This document shows positions 50,406 to 61,147 of a stretch of DNA of 64,000 bases, piece after piece. The notes beneath the pieces were generated by a model that was not told the DNA's origin, made no database searches, and worked only from the letters and a program-made list of their open reading frames with translations. Source of the DNA: Struthio camelus (Eukaryota; Chordata; Aves; Struthioniformes; Struthionidae); NCBI RefSeq assembly GCF_040807025.1, contig NC_090942.1, positions 41,556,911 through 41,620,910 on the forward strand, read 5' to 3'. Position numbers and translations under genes: made by a program. Each line of letters opens with the position of its first letter. The first letter of the stretch is position 1.

Positions 50406-51921
50406 GTGCTGACATTGACTTGCTGTATTATAAGTTGTAAGACATGTAAATAATAGAAAGACTGCTTCTCTCCAGCATTTTTACAGGATTTGGAGTAGCT
50501 GAAGAAAAGAAGAGAAATCTTGGACAGTTCATTTCATGTGCAAAAAAAGCAGACCAGACAGGTGCAGTATAGGGAACACACTCCTTTCATATATACATGC
50601 AGGTGCAATAGACTTAGCAGCAAAAGTTTACGTTTGTTAAATGTTTGTTTTAGCTACTGATATTTTCTATATATTGCTGTATATTATCTCCAGGAAGACC
50701 TAATGCTGATACTTGAAACCTGAAGCTAAGGCATAGCAATAGATTTGACTGAACAGTACCAGTTAATTACCTGTCCTGAAGAGATTTTCTCTTGGTCACT
50801 GTAACAATCACAAGAAGTAGTGGGTCACTGGCCCCAGAATGAGGTTGCCAAACAGTGGATTATGTAAACACTGTCAATAAAAGGAAGGAAACAGAGAACA
50901 TTTGTTCTGGATCAGAGTCTACTATCTCCACTCATAATCAGTATTAGTGTATTTTCTGAATAGCCCTGTTGATCTCAGTAGAAATAGTCTTGTACAGCTC
51001 TGATTCCAGTAATTTAAGTTATTGGAAAAGGGTAACAATTTATCTCAAGAGAAGGCATGTTTTTACTAGAAGGAGCATATCCCCTTTCCCGGAAGACTGC
51101 AAGGATATAACCACATAAAAACATATGCCAACCCTATCCAACGCGGGCAAGGGCTATACTGGAGATTTGTTCTTGATACAGCAAATTAGCCCATGCTGAA
51201 CCCTGGTCCGAGAGCTGAATTGTTTACAGCTATGTCAGATATTTGAATACTGTGCCTATCTGAAGGGTAGCTACTCCCTGTTCAGTTATAAGCAAGCAAA
51301 ATATGTGCAGACCAAGTTTACATTATGTCAGTGTAAGATTAAGGATCTGATTTTTATTTATATTCCAACTATTTTATACCCTCTGATGTGAAGGTGTCTC
51401 ATGATGAAAGTGAATTTTGAGTACTTCAGAAAAAAACTTACCTGACAGAGAAATGTAGAGCTACAGTGTATTTATCTTTACGAGAATGAAAATATTAGTA
51501 GCTCCTGGTTCTTCTTATTGCAGCAGTTTTGGTGTTGAACCTGTCAGTGAAAAATGTGACAGCTCTGTCATTCTTCTGAGCTCTGTAGGAGGTGTTACAA
51601 GAGGCTGTCAGCCTCTGCCAGAAGCTGGCAGATCTGGAGGCTCTCTCGTATTTCAGGGAACAAGCTCCCTGAGACATAAAGCAAAAAGGTGCATATAAAA
51701 ACAATTCCATGACTTTGTGTATCTGAAGATGACTTAGAATATGTACATCCCAGTTCTAGGATCACTCTGCACTACTGTAAGTCAGCACTGCCGACGAAAC
51801 GAAAGTTTCTTTTCAGTTCTGTTCAACTTCAAAACAGTTCCGCTTCAGTGCCCTTATTCATTATTCCTCTACACTTTGCCTTGTGGTGGCACAAACAGCA
51901 GTGCAGTGAACCAGCTCAGGG

Positions 51922-51984
51922 AACTGATCTGGATTAAAACTTTTTTTTTTTTTTTGGCTGGATTTGTTTTAACCCAGATCAGTT
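51922..51984. repeat. Strong inverted repeat with T15 in the loop
   Basis: The left arm 51922-51940 (AACTGATCTGGATTAAAAC) pairs with the right arm 51966-51984 (GTTTTAACCCAGATCAGTT) at 18 of 19 positions. The single mismatch is A51933 against C51973. The 25-nt loop is T15 followed by GGCTGGATTT. It lies in intron 1 and would be transcribed with LGR5. It could be a hairpin RNA, a MITE-like remnant or a chance palindrome with a slipped T-run, and none is established. Confidence 0.85.
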
Positions 51985-54223
51985 ACCCACTGTGATTCAA
52001 CAGCATCCTAAAAAAGGTTGCTGTCCCACAGAGGAATGGGTGGTGGTGCGGTGGTGGGAGATCCAGACTAATTCTTCTAGCTGCAGAGCTGGCTGAAACT
52101 GAGTATGCTGGCTCAGTTTGATTGTCCATGCACTAAAGAGAAAAGCCTGTAAAGAATTATTTCAGCTAAGCAACAACACAAAGATGGTCAAATGAATAAT
52201 TCAGAGTATAACTCTAGTATTTGTAATACAGCATCATTTTCTCTGCTGAAACTCTCACATTACTCTTCAATTAAACAAAAAACAACTCAACTCTAGTAAA
52301 AGCAGAAGTTGACAGTGCTGTGCTAAAACCAATCATACAGCACCAATGCATAGGAGAGTAGGAACCTATGAAATAGCTAACCAGAATTTTACTAAAAATT
52401 TCTCTGGGATGACAATAAGATTAGTTAGGATTGAAGCAGTGAACTCTTGGATCTGCTGAATGGAGTTTTTGCCATTTCCTTTAAGAGGCCAGAATTTCAC
52501 CCCGTCTAGGGTATGTCTATGCATTGCAGTGAACCACTGTAGGAATACCGAGTTTTATATATAAAACAGCTGCAACATTACATCACACACAGTAACACTG
52601 TGCAGAGATCCCGAATCTTGAAATTAGAATAGTCATAGAGCAGCACTTGCAGTACCTGGGATAATTAGCCTTACTGAGGGCACCTGACACGATAATGTAG
52701 CTTCCAGCTTTGGACTTAGCTCGCTCATCTGTACCTTGGGGATCTCTGTGCTGTGCAATGTAGCATTTATATTTCCTTTTCTAAATGCAGGTGTATTGCA
52801 TAGAGCTTCCAGATTTTCCAACTTACATCATCACTGTTAGAATGTTTTTGTAGTAGATGCTGTCAAAACTGTTGGCTTTTCAGTTCTTCAGATTTGTGCT
52901 GTGAAATAGAGTTGAGGCAAATCAAGGCAAGCAGAATAAATTATTTATCGTTTACAACTATTTCTATTTAAATGAAATCAGCTAATTTCGTCTTCATTTC
53001 AACCCTCAGAAGCTTCAGTGAAGTAACATCGGATATTTTGGTGAAAATGAATATTTCTATTGGCTTGAGTATTATAAAATCCATCTTGTACATAACTTCT
53101 AGTTGGGTATTGAGCCCAATTAGCTGTGTGGCCCACGATGCTCAGTTTGGGATACCTGTCCTTTGCAGCTTTAGGCCTGTGTTTTGAATCCTTTTCTATA
53201 CTCAGATATGTTTTGATTTCTTTTCTGCTGTAGTCAAGGTGTAGTACCCTTTGAAGCAAAATATTCCATGCTTTGTGGACCCTCTTCTCTCCTATAAATA
53301 ACCACAAGTTAGGAACAGCTTCACTGAATTTAGGGGGGTCAAATTATAAATCTGGAGTAAAAAGGAAATTGGACCCACAGGTTCTAAAATGGACTAAAGC
53401 AGAGATTAATTCAGAGAAAAAGTATATATTTTCCTCAATTTTTGCCATTTCGTGTTGAAGAGATGTTAAAATTAAGCAAAACCTAGAGCTGCAGAAAATA
53501 TTCTGGAACTAAGAGAAACCAAGGTTTTCTTCCCAGACCTGGTCACTTCTGATATGTATCTTTTCTGAAGTTAACTGTGCTGACCTTTATCAAAAATAAG
53601 ATTAAATGATACATGATAAGCAGATAATGATAAAAAAAACAGAACAAAACATTCTAATCTTCTTCATAAATTACAACAAAAATGATGTTTTTCCTGTTGT
53701 ATATCGTCTTCAGTATATGAACAAGATAAATAGTGTACGTACTACTTGTGCAATCTGTTTGTATTCGTGCAGCAGAAACAAATAATCACTCATAAAGTAA
53801 AATAATACTAATGTGGTCTGTAGGCATGGGAGGAGGAGGTATTCCGTTCAGTCCTCTTTTAGCTGCTCCTGCCGGCTTCTGTGTAATAAAATATTCTGCT
53901 CGTTGTTTAAGCTTTAAAATATGTGAGCTAAGTACAGTAAATGATTGACATGTTGGAGTGTTTTTGTAACTTACCCTGGTAATTATTACTTACTGAAGTG
54001 AGTATTCACTGCCTAGTGAGCAGCCGTGAATCAGCGTTGAAAGCAAATGGATAATTCCATGGAGGGATCATCATGCATTTGATACATAAGAAAAACAGAG
54101 GGCCAAAATCTTTGTGCCTAAAATAAAATGTCAGGTCCTTGTCAAATTAATTCAGCACTGTGTGTGTTTGATCTGATCTTTGATCTTTACTTTCTTTTTG
54201 ACCCTAATTGTTTGCTCTGCCCT

Positions 54224-54237
54224 GCTCCCTCTGCTGG
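54224..54237 (-). promoter_or_regulatory. CTCF-like motif, reverse
   Basis: On the minus strand this reads CCAGCAGAGGGAGC, identical to the forward copy at 12802-12815 and so with the same single departure from the CTCF core. It lies in intron 1 and faces the two forward motifs upstream of the promoter. Confidence 0.35.
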
Positions 54238-55694
54238 AGTCTTGGATAAACTGAATGGCAAAATTGTTTCCTGAAAAGATTAATCATGCGCATAGTGTTT
54301 GCTTTACAAATGTTCTGTAGTCTAGATTTAAGTAAGTCTTTGATAGCTGTTTATATGACAGAATTGCCCACTATGTTCAGGCATAATGCATGCTATTTAA
54401 AATGACTATTACAGAGTTTCTTCAGTAGTAAACCAATTTTTCCTGTCTGTGACATTGGAAGAACCCATTGACAATTGCTGTGAAGCGCAGAATTTCAACA
54501 AAGCATTTTGTTAGTTTGTGTTGAATTCAGCCAGGGCCTGTCAACCTAGTTTGCCTGGATCCCTTATGCAGTATTCACCCATACATTATGCAGTATTGTG
54601 TCGTTACACAGCAGCAGACGAGGTATAGGCAGAGCCTTCCTGACCTTGCTGGATCACCTCTGAGTTCCAGGCATCAAATCCTCTCCACAGACTTCTATGT
54701 ACAGTTGCAGAGATTAGATCTTCTGTAGCCAAACTGCACTGCAGGAAACCTAGTGCTGCTGCTGTGCAGAGGGAAGGGAGGGAAAATGGGAGGGGGACAG
54801 TGGAAGTACCAGGCGCCTGCTGGCAAAAAGCTCGTAGTGAGGTGTGCAGGCACACGTAATCTCTCTGCACGATGTGTTCTCGTGTAACCACAAGCCATTG
54901 CTTTTTGCAGGGTGTGTTTTAATAAAAAGGAGATGGGTCTCTATGGAAACAATGAACATCGAAGTCAAGAAACAAAAATTTTCTGTTAAAAATCAGCAAC
55001 AGGCCCCCCCCATTTTAGTTTTGCATTATTCCCATATCAATTTTAAAAAGCACAGAATGGGATCAGTTGCTAATAATTTGCAATTACAAATACTATTACA
55101 AGGGATACTGAATTTTTAAATACTTAACTTTAATATTTCACATTATTAATGTGCAGAAGGGCAGAAATATCCATGCTATTGCCATTTGTTATTTACTGTG
55201 AATATCTTCAGAGAGAGACTGCCTCTTACATGTAATGTCTATTATGACTTGCCCTCTTTGCTGTTTCTTCCTGCAAATCTACCACTTTTTTTCCGAAAGC
55301 TCTTTTCAAATACAAGACTACTTTAAATGTGACTCGATAAGTGGAAATTCACATCTTAATCACGGTTTTTCTATGAACTCCTTCAAAGAACCACAAATGC
55401 ATTTTGAAGTTAGTTGTGTGAATAAATGCTATAATTTAAGTGTGAGGAAATGCTTACAGTGCATATATACTCATACAGTTACATATATACTCATTCTCTG
55501 CCCTGTGCTTCTCTGCCTGGATGTATTGAAATATATGGAAATACATCACTACCAATTTGCCTATTGATTTTGGAAAATCATATAATCTAGGACTATTAAA
55601 ATGAAAATACAGTTTTGTGTAGCTCTTCTGTGAAGCTATTGACAGCTATTGACACCACAGTTCAGAGGACTGCATTGTAAATGCCATGGACAGT

Positions 55695-55890
55695 CAGCAT
55701 GCTCTAATGAACAGGGCACTGAACAAATTATCTCCAGTGTTTGGTTCCTCCTTAGCCTATAACCTGCTGTTTGACTGTGAGCATGTCTCTTCACCATTAG
55801 GTGTCTTAGTTTCCCTTCTGTAAAAGGATGGTAGTTATTCTTCCATTTAATGTATTGAGACCCTTCAATGAAAATGTGCTGTAGGAATGT
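55695..55890 (+). mobile_element. MIR-family SINE remnant
   Basis: Ordered similarity to the MIR consensus is seen: AACAGGGCACTGAAC, GGTTCCTCCTTAGCCTATAA, CTGTTTGACTGTGAGCATGT, then GTGTCTTAGTTTCCC with TTCTGTAAAAGGATGG. The last two correspond to the conserved CTCAGTTTCC..CTGTAAAATGGGG block. It is an old, diverged copy in sense orientation in intron 1. Confidence 0.75.
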
Positions 55891-57108
55891 AGTTGTAAGA
55901 GTAAGGATTTACTACTATAGCACTGGCAAATAAGATCTATCATCTACTTGAAATAGCCATGGAAGATGAAGTTATGTTTAATAATCACAGTGAAGCATTT
56001 ACATTAATGGACAGCATGCACTTGATAGCTAGCATATTCCTTCATTGTACAGTGGAGCTGGTAAAGTACAGCAGAACCAGGAGTTCTGGGTTAAAAGACA
56101 GGCATAGAAAGGGAACAGCTACACTGATTCTAGCCCCTTTTCAGGATATTGTATTGCTACATAGTGTCCAATTTTGCTGGAAATAGATTAAGGAAATGGT
56201 CTTAGTTAAGGAACTGGTTAAGAACTCAACGTATTCAGTCTGTTGTCAGTACTTTTATGCGAGTGCTTTATCTTTCAAAGACTTCTGTTGAAATAATCAT
56301 TTATACAGCCTGTTGGGCTAAGGAAGGCCTAAAGCAAGCATAGTTAACAATCGTAATGGTAAAGTCTTGATCATTTTCTAAAAATCAATCAAGTCACAAC
56401 TGTAAAAAAAAATGATAGGCTGCAAAATTTATTGCCTCTGATATTAACCCTGTGATGGGTCGAAAAGTTTGTAACATTCAGTATAATTGAAATAAAAGCT
56501 TAATAATAAATGAACAGGTGGTGGAAGCCAGTAGAAGCCTTACATATCTCCCGGAAGAGATTTTTGTTCTCCTTTAAAAGACTAAGTACTGTGGAAAACT
56601 GATCTTCCAAGATGAATAGTCCCTGAAACATCTCTAGCAATATCAGCTAATAACAGGTTAGTAGCTTGGCCTCCAGACTCCTCTATTATATGTTAAAAAG
56701 TAGTTCACTTAACTTGTTTTACTGGCTTTTGGTTGTGAACTACTCACTTTTGAGAAGGTAACTGGATATTTTTTCACCGTGTGTATGCACAGACAACAAA
56801 ATTGGGGCAGCAGCACGGAAACTGTGGTTTTATTTACCTTGCTGGACTCACTCTGTTTTGCAAATGCTCAGGATTTATCCATATAGTTGCCAAGAAGAAA
56901 CAGACAGATGTGTGTAGATATGGTGCAGTTTGCAGTATTTACTATTCTTCAAGAAATAATCTGCTATAGAAGTGCTTTATGATTTCATCATGAGTAGGAT
57001 TTCTTTCTTAAGTCACCAGAGGCACAGCCTCATGATTGATTGGCACAGAGTATAATGAAGATATCGCTATATGAGCAGCACTGCCGATGTAGTCATTCAA
57101 GCAAATAT

Positions 57109-57131
57109 TTTTATCTTTTGAAAAGATAAAA
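57109..57131. repeat. 11-bp inverted repeat with 1-nt centre
   Basis: TTTTATCTTTT, one G, then AAAAGATAAAA. This is an AT-rich near-perfect palindrome in intron 1. Confidence 0.9.
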
Positions 57132-57599
57132 GTTTAGTTTGCTGGTATGTTGCTTTTATAGTGAGCAGTTGGAAACAGGCTGCAGGAATGCTGATGGGAC
57201 AACAGATGATACGTTCGTCTCTTCAAAATAATCTGTCACCTTTCCAATGCAGTGCTTAAGTTCATGGTGTATTTTGTTTTCATATATGTAGATCTGATAC
57301 TATGGCTCTTTACATTAGGAACGATTTAGAAACTCATAATGTATCCTTCCGATGCAGCTCCTACTGACATCAATGGGGTTTGCTTGTGTTTTGATAGTGG
57401 GGTATAGGAAGAGGTATATTATGTCAACTTATTAAAAGGTTTTCATCATTCTAATAATTGAAAGTTTAATTGCAGTTTTTTATCAAAAAATGTAGTTATC
57501 ACTGTAGTTTGTAAGAGTCTACCAACTTTGACAAGAAATGTTTGCAGTTTCAGCAGATTTGGTTCTGCTGAGTACACAAGCACAGGCACAAAAAGAAAA

Positions 57600-57650
57600 C
57601 TGGGGAACGGACCTGGTGTAAATCCGAATTAGTTCCACTGAGGATAGTTA
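57600..57650. repeat. Possible fragment of an ancient dispersed repeat
   Basis: GGACCTGGTGTAAATCCGAA followed by TTAGTTCCACTGAGGATAG resembles the GGTGTAAATC..AGT..CCATTGA cores of an old amniote repeat. A second similar core, CTCCTACTGACATCAATGGG, lies about 250 bp upstream at 57357-57378. Confidence 0.35.
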
Positions 57651-58519
57651 AAGATCTAGTACCTTGATTTTCATATTTGTTTCAACATTACATTACTCCT
57701 GATGTGCAAGCCATCCTTCATCCTCTCCTCTTTTCTAGTAGGAGGAAATTACTGGTTATGACAGCCTAGCACTGAAAGGGGAAATCAGAAAACCTGTTTG
57801 ATGCACTTTTTGGAATGAAACTATGGCAGGTGCAGGACATAAGACATATCCATCACAATTATTACTGCTTTTCACAGTAATAATATGTAAGCCTACAGTT
57901 CACCATCTAGCTCTTTCTGGCTGTTAGCCGTGCTTGATCTAGCTAATAGCCATAAATCTCGTCCTAGAGGCTATGTCTTCTTGGCAGTATGGTCCAAAAG
58001 CTGGCGAGTTTGCTGAAACCTCCTTTATTTGTCTCTGGAGCACTGTGAAGAGTTTCTGCTCAGCAACCCAAACGTTATGAAGTATTGCCCAAATGAGATC
58101 CAGTGACTGATCGCATCGCAGTAACTCCTTTTGTTTGTCTCACTTCTCTGAACATCACTCCAGAAGTAGCTCTCTTTCATATGGTCATATCTCTGCCATA
58201 TGAGCTTCTCTCATATGTAAGTGCTCACCAAGATAAGCAAGAGTTGAAAAATCCTGTTTCTCTAGTACTACCAAGTGCACGAATTAGTCTAAAAGAGACA
58301 CACAAACTAATCTCAACTTTATAGCATTTATTCCCAGGTCATAGTTCCTTCAGTGAACAAATATAGACGAAATACATCCATAGTGATTCTGACCCAAGAC
58401 AATATTCTGAATCCAAACTTGTAAGTGCAGAAGAACTATGCTTTTGCCAGTTTCTAGGGAGAAATGGTATCATATATTAAGCCAGTTGGAATCTGAGGTT
58501 TTTGATTTTTGCGTCTCTT

Positions 58520-58543
58520 TGAAGCTTTTATCTCAAAGCTTCA
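58520..58543. repeat. 9-bp hairpin
   Basis: TGAAGCTTT, loop TATCTC, AAAGCTTCA. Perfect arms in intron 1. Confidence 0.8.
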
Positions 58544-59307
58544 CAGTTTTTTCAGCTGTATCAGCTAGCCTAAACAAAAGATGTTACCTCTCGCTACAGT
58601 AGTCTCAGTTACATCCTTAATCAGATATACCTGCAAGAATAACCCGCTGCCAGCATAAACTGCAATGGTCTGTGCATTAGTTACTAGTGTGTTAAAAACT
58701 AGTCGGGACAGGTGTTACTGAGCAAATCTGGAGATAATTTGTGTTTATGAGGAAACTATTAAAATAATAAAAAATATGCATAGGTAAAAGTAGACTTGTT
58801 GCACAAAAATGTCTTTGTACTTCATGCTGCAAGAAAAGAGTAATCTGAAAAACATGACCCTGTCTAACGAAATGGGATTATTTAGCTGGTACCTTTAAAC
58901 GTAGCTAGAAACTACTGCAGCGTAGATTGGGAAAGAAGAGAGGTTCTCCTCCATCATGTGATATGGAACTCATACTTGACCATATGAATGAGGTCCCAAG
59001 GGGAGGATAGAAACTGAAGTTCACTACTGGTAAATCCACCTCTAAGGTTTAAAGATGATTTTAAGGAAAGTGCCTGTGTTGTTGATTTTCTTATCGTGCA
59101 TCAAAGGACTTAATGAAGGTTGCCTTCTCTTCTTCTGATCCTAAGATATGAGAGAGAGGCTGCTCTGTGTATTGCTTAAGATAGTGTGGCTCAGAAGTTG
59201 GGAGATACGTGGTCCTTTGATACAAGCAGACAAAAACTGTCCACTATTAATAAAAATTAATATGCCATAACATTAGGCTTCAGGTTTTCCTGGTCATCCA
59301 GAGTACT

Positions 59308-59316
59308 GATCAAAGC
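59308..59316 (-). promoter_or_regulatory. TCF/LEF core motif
   Basis: GATCAAAGC is a full match. A related CCTTTGATA lies about 90 bp upstream at 59214-59222, forming a small pair 1.8 kb before exon 2. Confidence 0.35.
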
Positions 59317-61075
59317 TGTTTTGGTAGAATGCCCTAAATATGTGCCTGTTTGAAGATGAATTACTCTGATCCTACACCACAGATGGCTTTTTGCGTCTTA
59401 AGATGTGATTTAGTATGCTTACCAACAAAAAAAAAGACATAAGTAGAAAATCTCATAATTAAAAAGATATTGTTAAAATATCATTTGTATCTTAATATTC
59501 ACTACATGGATGAGCTTTTCATTTGCCAAATAAATCCATGTTTTTGTTCCTTTGCCAAAATAAATCCTTTGAGCCTTTATCAAAGTGAAAGGGTATTTAC
59601 CTGCTAAGTGTATGAAAGAATTAGCTGATAAAATATTACAATAAAAAATGAATTTAGTAAGTACACAGTTCTCAAATTAGGCCTTGATTTTGAAGTGAAT
59701 GCAGAGAAAGTTTGCCCAGCAGTGATTTGATAATTGTTGTAAAGTATTAACACATTTCCTTTATTTTAAAATCTCTACATGAAGTATGTTTTTAAATTAT
59801 ACGTTTTAAAATATCAACGGAAGATCAAACATCAAAATTAACAATGCTGACTAAAAACATATATTCTGTAGTGTGAAACAGACTGTTAGTAATAGGAACT
59901 GGATGGAATAAGAATAGGACATCTACCCACCAAAGTACAGATGATAACTTATTTGCCTTGAGAGCTCTTAACAGCTGGAAGGAATACAATTATCCAAATG
60001 CTATCTGAAGTAGCTAGAAACTAGGAGTACCATTACAAATATGCATGTTTAAATAGTTTTTTTTAATTGGCCATTTGCATATAATATGCGGGTCTATGAT
60101 ACTTTTATTTTAGCAGCATCTATAATATTTTTGATGTAGCTGTATGAGAGTTGTATCTTTTATGCAGAATTTTATTACGCAGTCTGTTTATAGATTTATT
60201 CTTAATACACGTCAGTTCGGATGATATTGTGGAGTATAATGATAATAGTGGAAACCATTGAAAAAAGCATCTTAAGAGTAAAAAGGTATTATATGGAATT
60301 CAGTCTAAAACAGAGCTTGAATGAGCTCTGACAGAGCTGGCATGGCTGGTTGTTTCCTGTGGCCAGGCATTACTGTGGAACCCCACCAGGAAGTGTGCTA
60401 CGGAGCAGGATCACATTACACCCCTGTTTTATGGTTCATTTCACTTATTTAATGCAATCTGAGAACCTGCAAAAAAGAGCACTCTAAAAGGGAGATGTTT
60501 ATTATTTGAAAAAATGTCATTTCTTTGACGCGAGTGATTTGGCTTGGAACGCCTGATGTAATGCAGGGAAAATCAATAGCACCATGCAGTAGGTTGTACA
60601 GCAAAAGCCATATTTTTCTGTATTCATGAAATGTAAAGAACGATGCACATAGTTCATGTCTGTACACTCTTGCTTGTCTACTTCAGTGAACCAACAGCGT
60701 GCTACAGTGCTAGAACAACAGAAAAAATTATAGTAGTTTTCTTTTACTACTGCAAATAAATTTTAATACAGTGCGGTGGTTTATTAAAATTATGTAGACT
60801 GAAAGGATTGTTTAGTATGCCAGCTGGTTTATAGAGCATGATAAAACATTCCAAAATTTTTGGAAACAAGGAACGTGCTACAGCCTGTATTTGGTGTGAC
60901 AAAGCTATTTTCATAGGAAAGAGAAATGTTTAAAGTGCTAACTAGATAATGAGTCATCAGTTCTGGCAGAGGAACTAATTTTTGTTAGCGTAGTACTTAA
61001 AAATGTGTGGAATGAACAGCTGGATACCACAGTTGTGGCATGCCATATTAAGTCTCTGTCTGTTTTCTCCTACAG

Positions 61076-61147
61076 TGATCTCAGTATGAACAACATTACT
61101 AAGCTGCCCTCAAACTCTGTGCACAATCTCCGCTTCCTGGAAGAGCT
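61076..61147 (+). CDS. LGR5: LGR5 coding exon 2 (one 24-residue leucine-rich repeat)
   Basis: The exon follows a good polypyrimidine tract and acceptor (TGTTTTCTCCTACAG) and ends at a GTAAGT donor. Its length is 72 nt, exactly 24 codons, and it starts and ends in phase 2, as expected for the repeated one-LRR exons of the LGR4/5/6 family. Joined to exon 1 it restores Leu74 (CT+T) and reads DLSMNNITKLPSNSVHNLRFLEEL, a canonical LxLxxNxLxxLPxxxFxxLxxLxxL-type repeat. Asn80 sits in an NIT sequon, equivalent to a second glycosylated site of mammalian LGR5. The combination SMNNI plus RFLEEL is shared by LGR5 and LGR6, while LGR4 has FPFLEEL. With the LGR5-like exon 1, LGR5 is the better call. This LRR is part of the curved ectodomain that contacts the R-spondin furin domains. 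Confidence 0.9.

Larger units (their letters stand above)
23221..61075 (+). other. LGR5: LGR5 intron 1 (37,855 bp, phase 2)
   Basis: The borders are GTAAGT at 23221 and CTCCTACAG ending at 61075. They are inferred from the protein-level continuity of exons 1 and 2, not from a transcript. Apart from the CpG patch near its 5' end, the intron is AT-rich. It holds one CR1, several MIR-like SINE remnants, microsatellites and inverted repeats, each listed separately. Open frames inside it reach at most 116 codons and none has a recognisable domain, signal peptide plus Cys pattern, or exon-like borders. No nested gene or RNA gene was recognised. The stretches 24530-26230, 26410-29580, 31270-43410, 44410-47300, 47510-51900 and 51990-55690 otherwise look like plain intronic sequence, except for the short sites listed. 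Confidence 0.85.

Noticed and set aside
55235..55567. 110-codon frame in intron 1 with hydrophobic patches
   Set aside because: No signal-peptide or receptor pattern, and AT-driven composition typical of chance frames in intronic DNA.
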